Of a stretch of DNA of 17,376 bases, positions 17,139 to 17,376 are shown piece by piece; positions within the stretch are counted from its first letter, which is position 1; every line of letters starts with the position of its first letter. The stretch covers positions 1 to 17,376 of the forward strand of contig JASLFS010000054.1 in NCBI GenBank assembly GCA_030150505.1. Direction: 5' to 3'. Source of the stretch: Vitreoscilla sp. GTDB taxonomy: Bacteria > Pseudomonadota > Gammaproteobacteria > Burkholderiales > Neisseriaceae. The position numbers and the translations under genes were made by a program. The notes beneath the pieces were generated by a model. That model was given only the letters and a program-made list of their open reading frames with translations, was not told the DNA's origin and searched no databases.

Positions 17139-17376
17139 TTAATAGCTCCAGTTCAGACTAAAACCTGTGGTGACATCATCGGTGATGAAGTGCTTCGGTT
17201 TATCAATTGGAGCACCAACAAAGACGTCATAACTGACCCCTTTAATGAGTTGACCACGTAGGCCAACAACACCCCCCATCAGCTGTGTACCCACCAAGGG
17301 ATTGGGTTCACGGGTGCTGCGTCCACCCACTTCGGCATAATCAATACCGGCATACCATTGATGCGGCTTAGACATA
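17139..17376 (-). CDS. cdiB: CdiB, outer-membrane two-partner secretion transporter (3' end only)
   Basis: Only the last 78 codons are inside the window; the gene enters from the right edge, and the ATG at 17375 is probably an internal Met. CdiB-type (TpsB/FhaC/ShlB) proteins are 16-stranded outer-membrane barrels with periplasmic POTRA domains that export the partner exoprotein. The visible part looks like the final barrel strands: alternating hydrophobic/polar residues, the typical closing pattern YDVFVGAPIDKP, and a C-terminal segment GFSLNWSY ending in an aromatic residue, the usual signal for barrel assembly. The stop lies 57 bases before the cdiA start, on the same strand, as expected for a cdiBAI operon. 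The partner gene and the barrel ending make the call firm; POTRA domains cannot be checked here. Confidence 0.9.
   Translation of the reverse strand, partial: MSKPHQWYAGIDYAEVGGRSTREPNPLVGTQLMGGVVGLRGQLIKGVSYDVFVGAPIDKPKHFITDDVTTGFSLNWSY

Noticed and set aside
1..17376. Insertion sequences or a transposase driving the array
   Set aside because: I found no transposase, no terminal inverted repeats with target duplications and no integrase; the direct repeats are pretoxin coding sequence.

Overview
The whole window reads as one contact-dependent growth inhibition (CDI) locus, with every credible gene on the minus strand. In transcription order (right to left) it holds the last 78 codons of cdiB, a 3,429-residue cdiA, its overlapping immunity gene cdiI, and then a chain of displaced ('orphan') toxin/immunity modules that become more decayed toward the left edge. 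The DNA is AT-rich. The long N-terminal extended signal region, the FHA-type exoprotein and the VENN-delimited C-terminus fit a gammaproteobacterium, most likely Acinetobacter; that genus is inferred from recollection of the family, because no chromosomal housekeeping gene is present.

Layout: 17376-17139, 3' end of the outer-membrane transporter cdiB. 17081-6792, cdiA: signal region, TPS domain, FHA-1 repeats, a YP-like/receptor-binding middle part, FHA-2 repeats, pretoxin ending in VENN, and an unrecognised 302-residue toxin region. 6795-6385, cdiI, overlapping cdiA by ATGA. 6328-6292, an intrinsic terminator. 6259-4301, orphan module 1: a startless pretoxin + VENN + Hint domain + C-terminal toxin whose Glu/Arg/His pattern matches the RNase N1/T1 (RNase Sa/barnase) family. 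4304-3834, its intact immunity gene. 3710-3687, a second terminator-type hairpin that has lost its U-tract. 3659-2369, orphan module 2, with two nonsense codons and one frameshift; the toxin end resembles HNH/Endonuclease VII-fold polymorphic toxins. 2379-1772, its frameshifted immunity gene. 1735-1701, a third terminator of the same family. 1661-1317, a startless head fragment fused to unrelated sequence (module 3). 1175-615, an intact small lipoprotein gene of unknown function. 577-413, a broken small gene. 412-1, AT-rich sequence with one possible gene start running off the left edge.

How it works together (known for CDI families): CdiB exports CdiA to the cell surface, the CdiA C-terminus is delivered into a neighbouring cell, and CdiI neutralises the same toxin in sister cells. 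The near-identical pretoxin DNA in cdiA, orphan 1 and orphan 2 is a set of direct repeats through which homologous recombination could put an orphan toxin/immunity pair behind the full-length cdiA. The most notable observations are the RNase T1-type orphan toxin with its intact immunity gene, the family of terminator hairpins closing each module, the shared orphan 'head' that differs from the corresponding part of cdiA, and the graded decay along the array.
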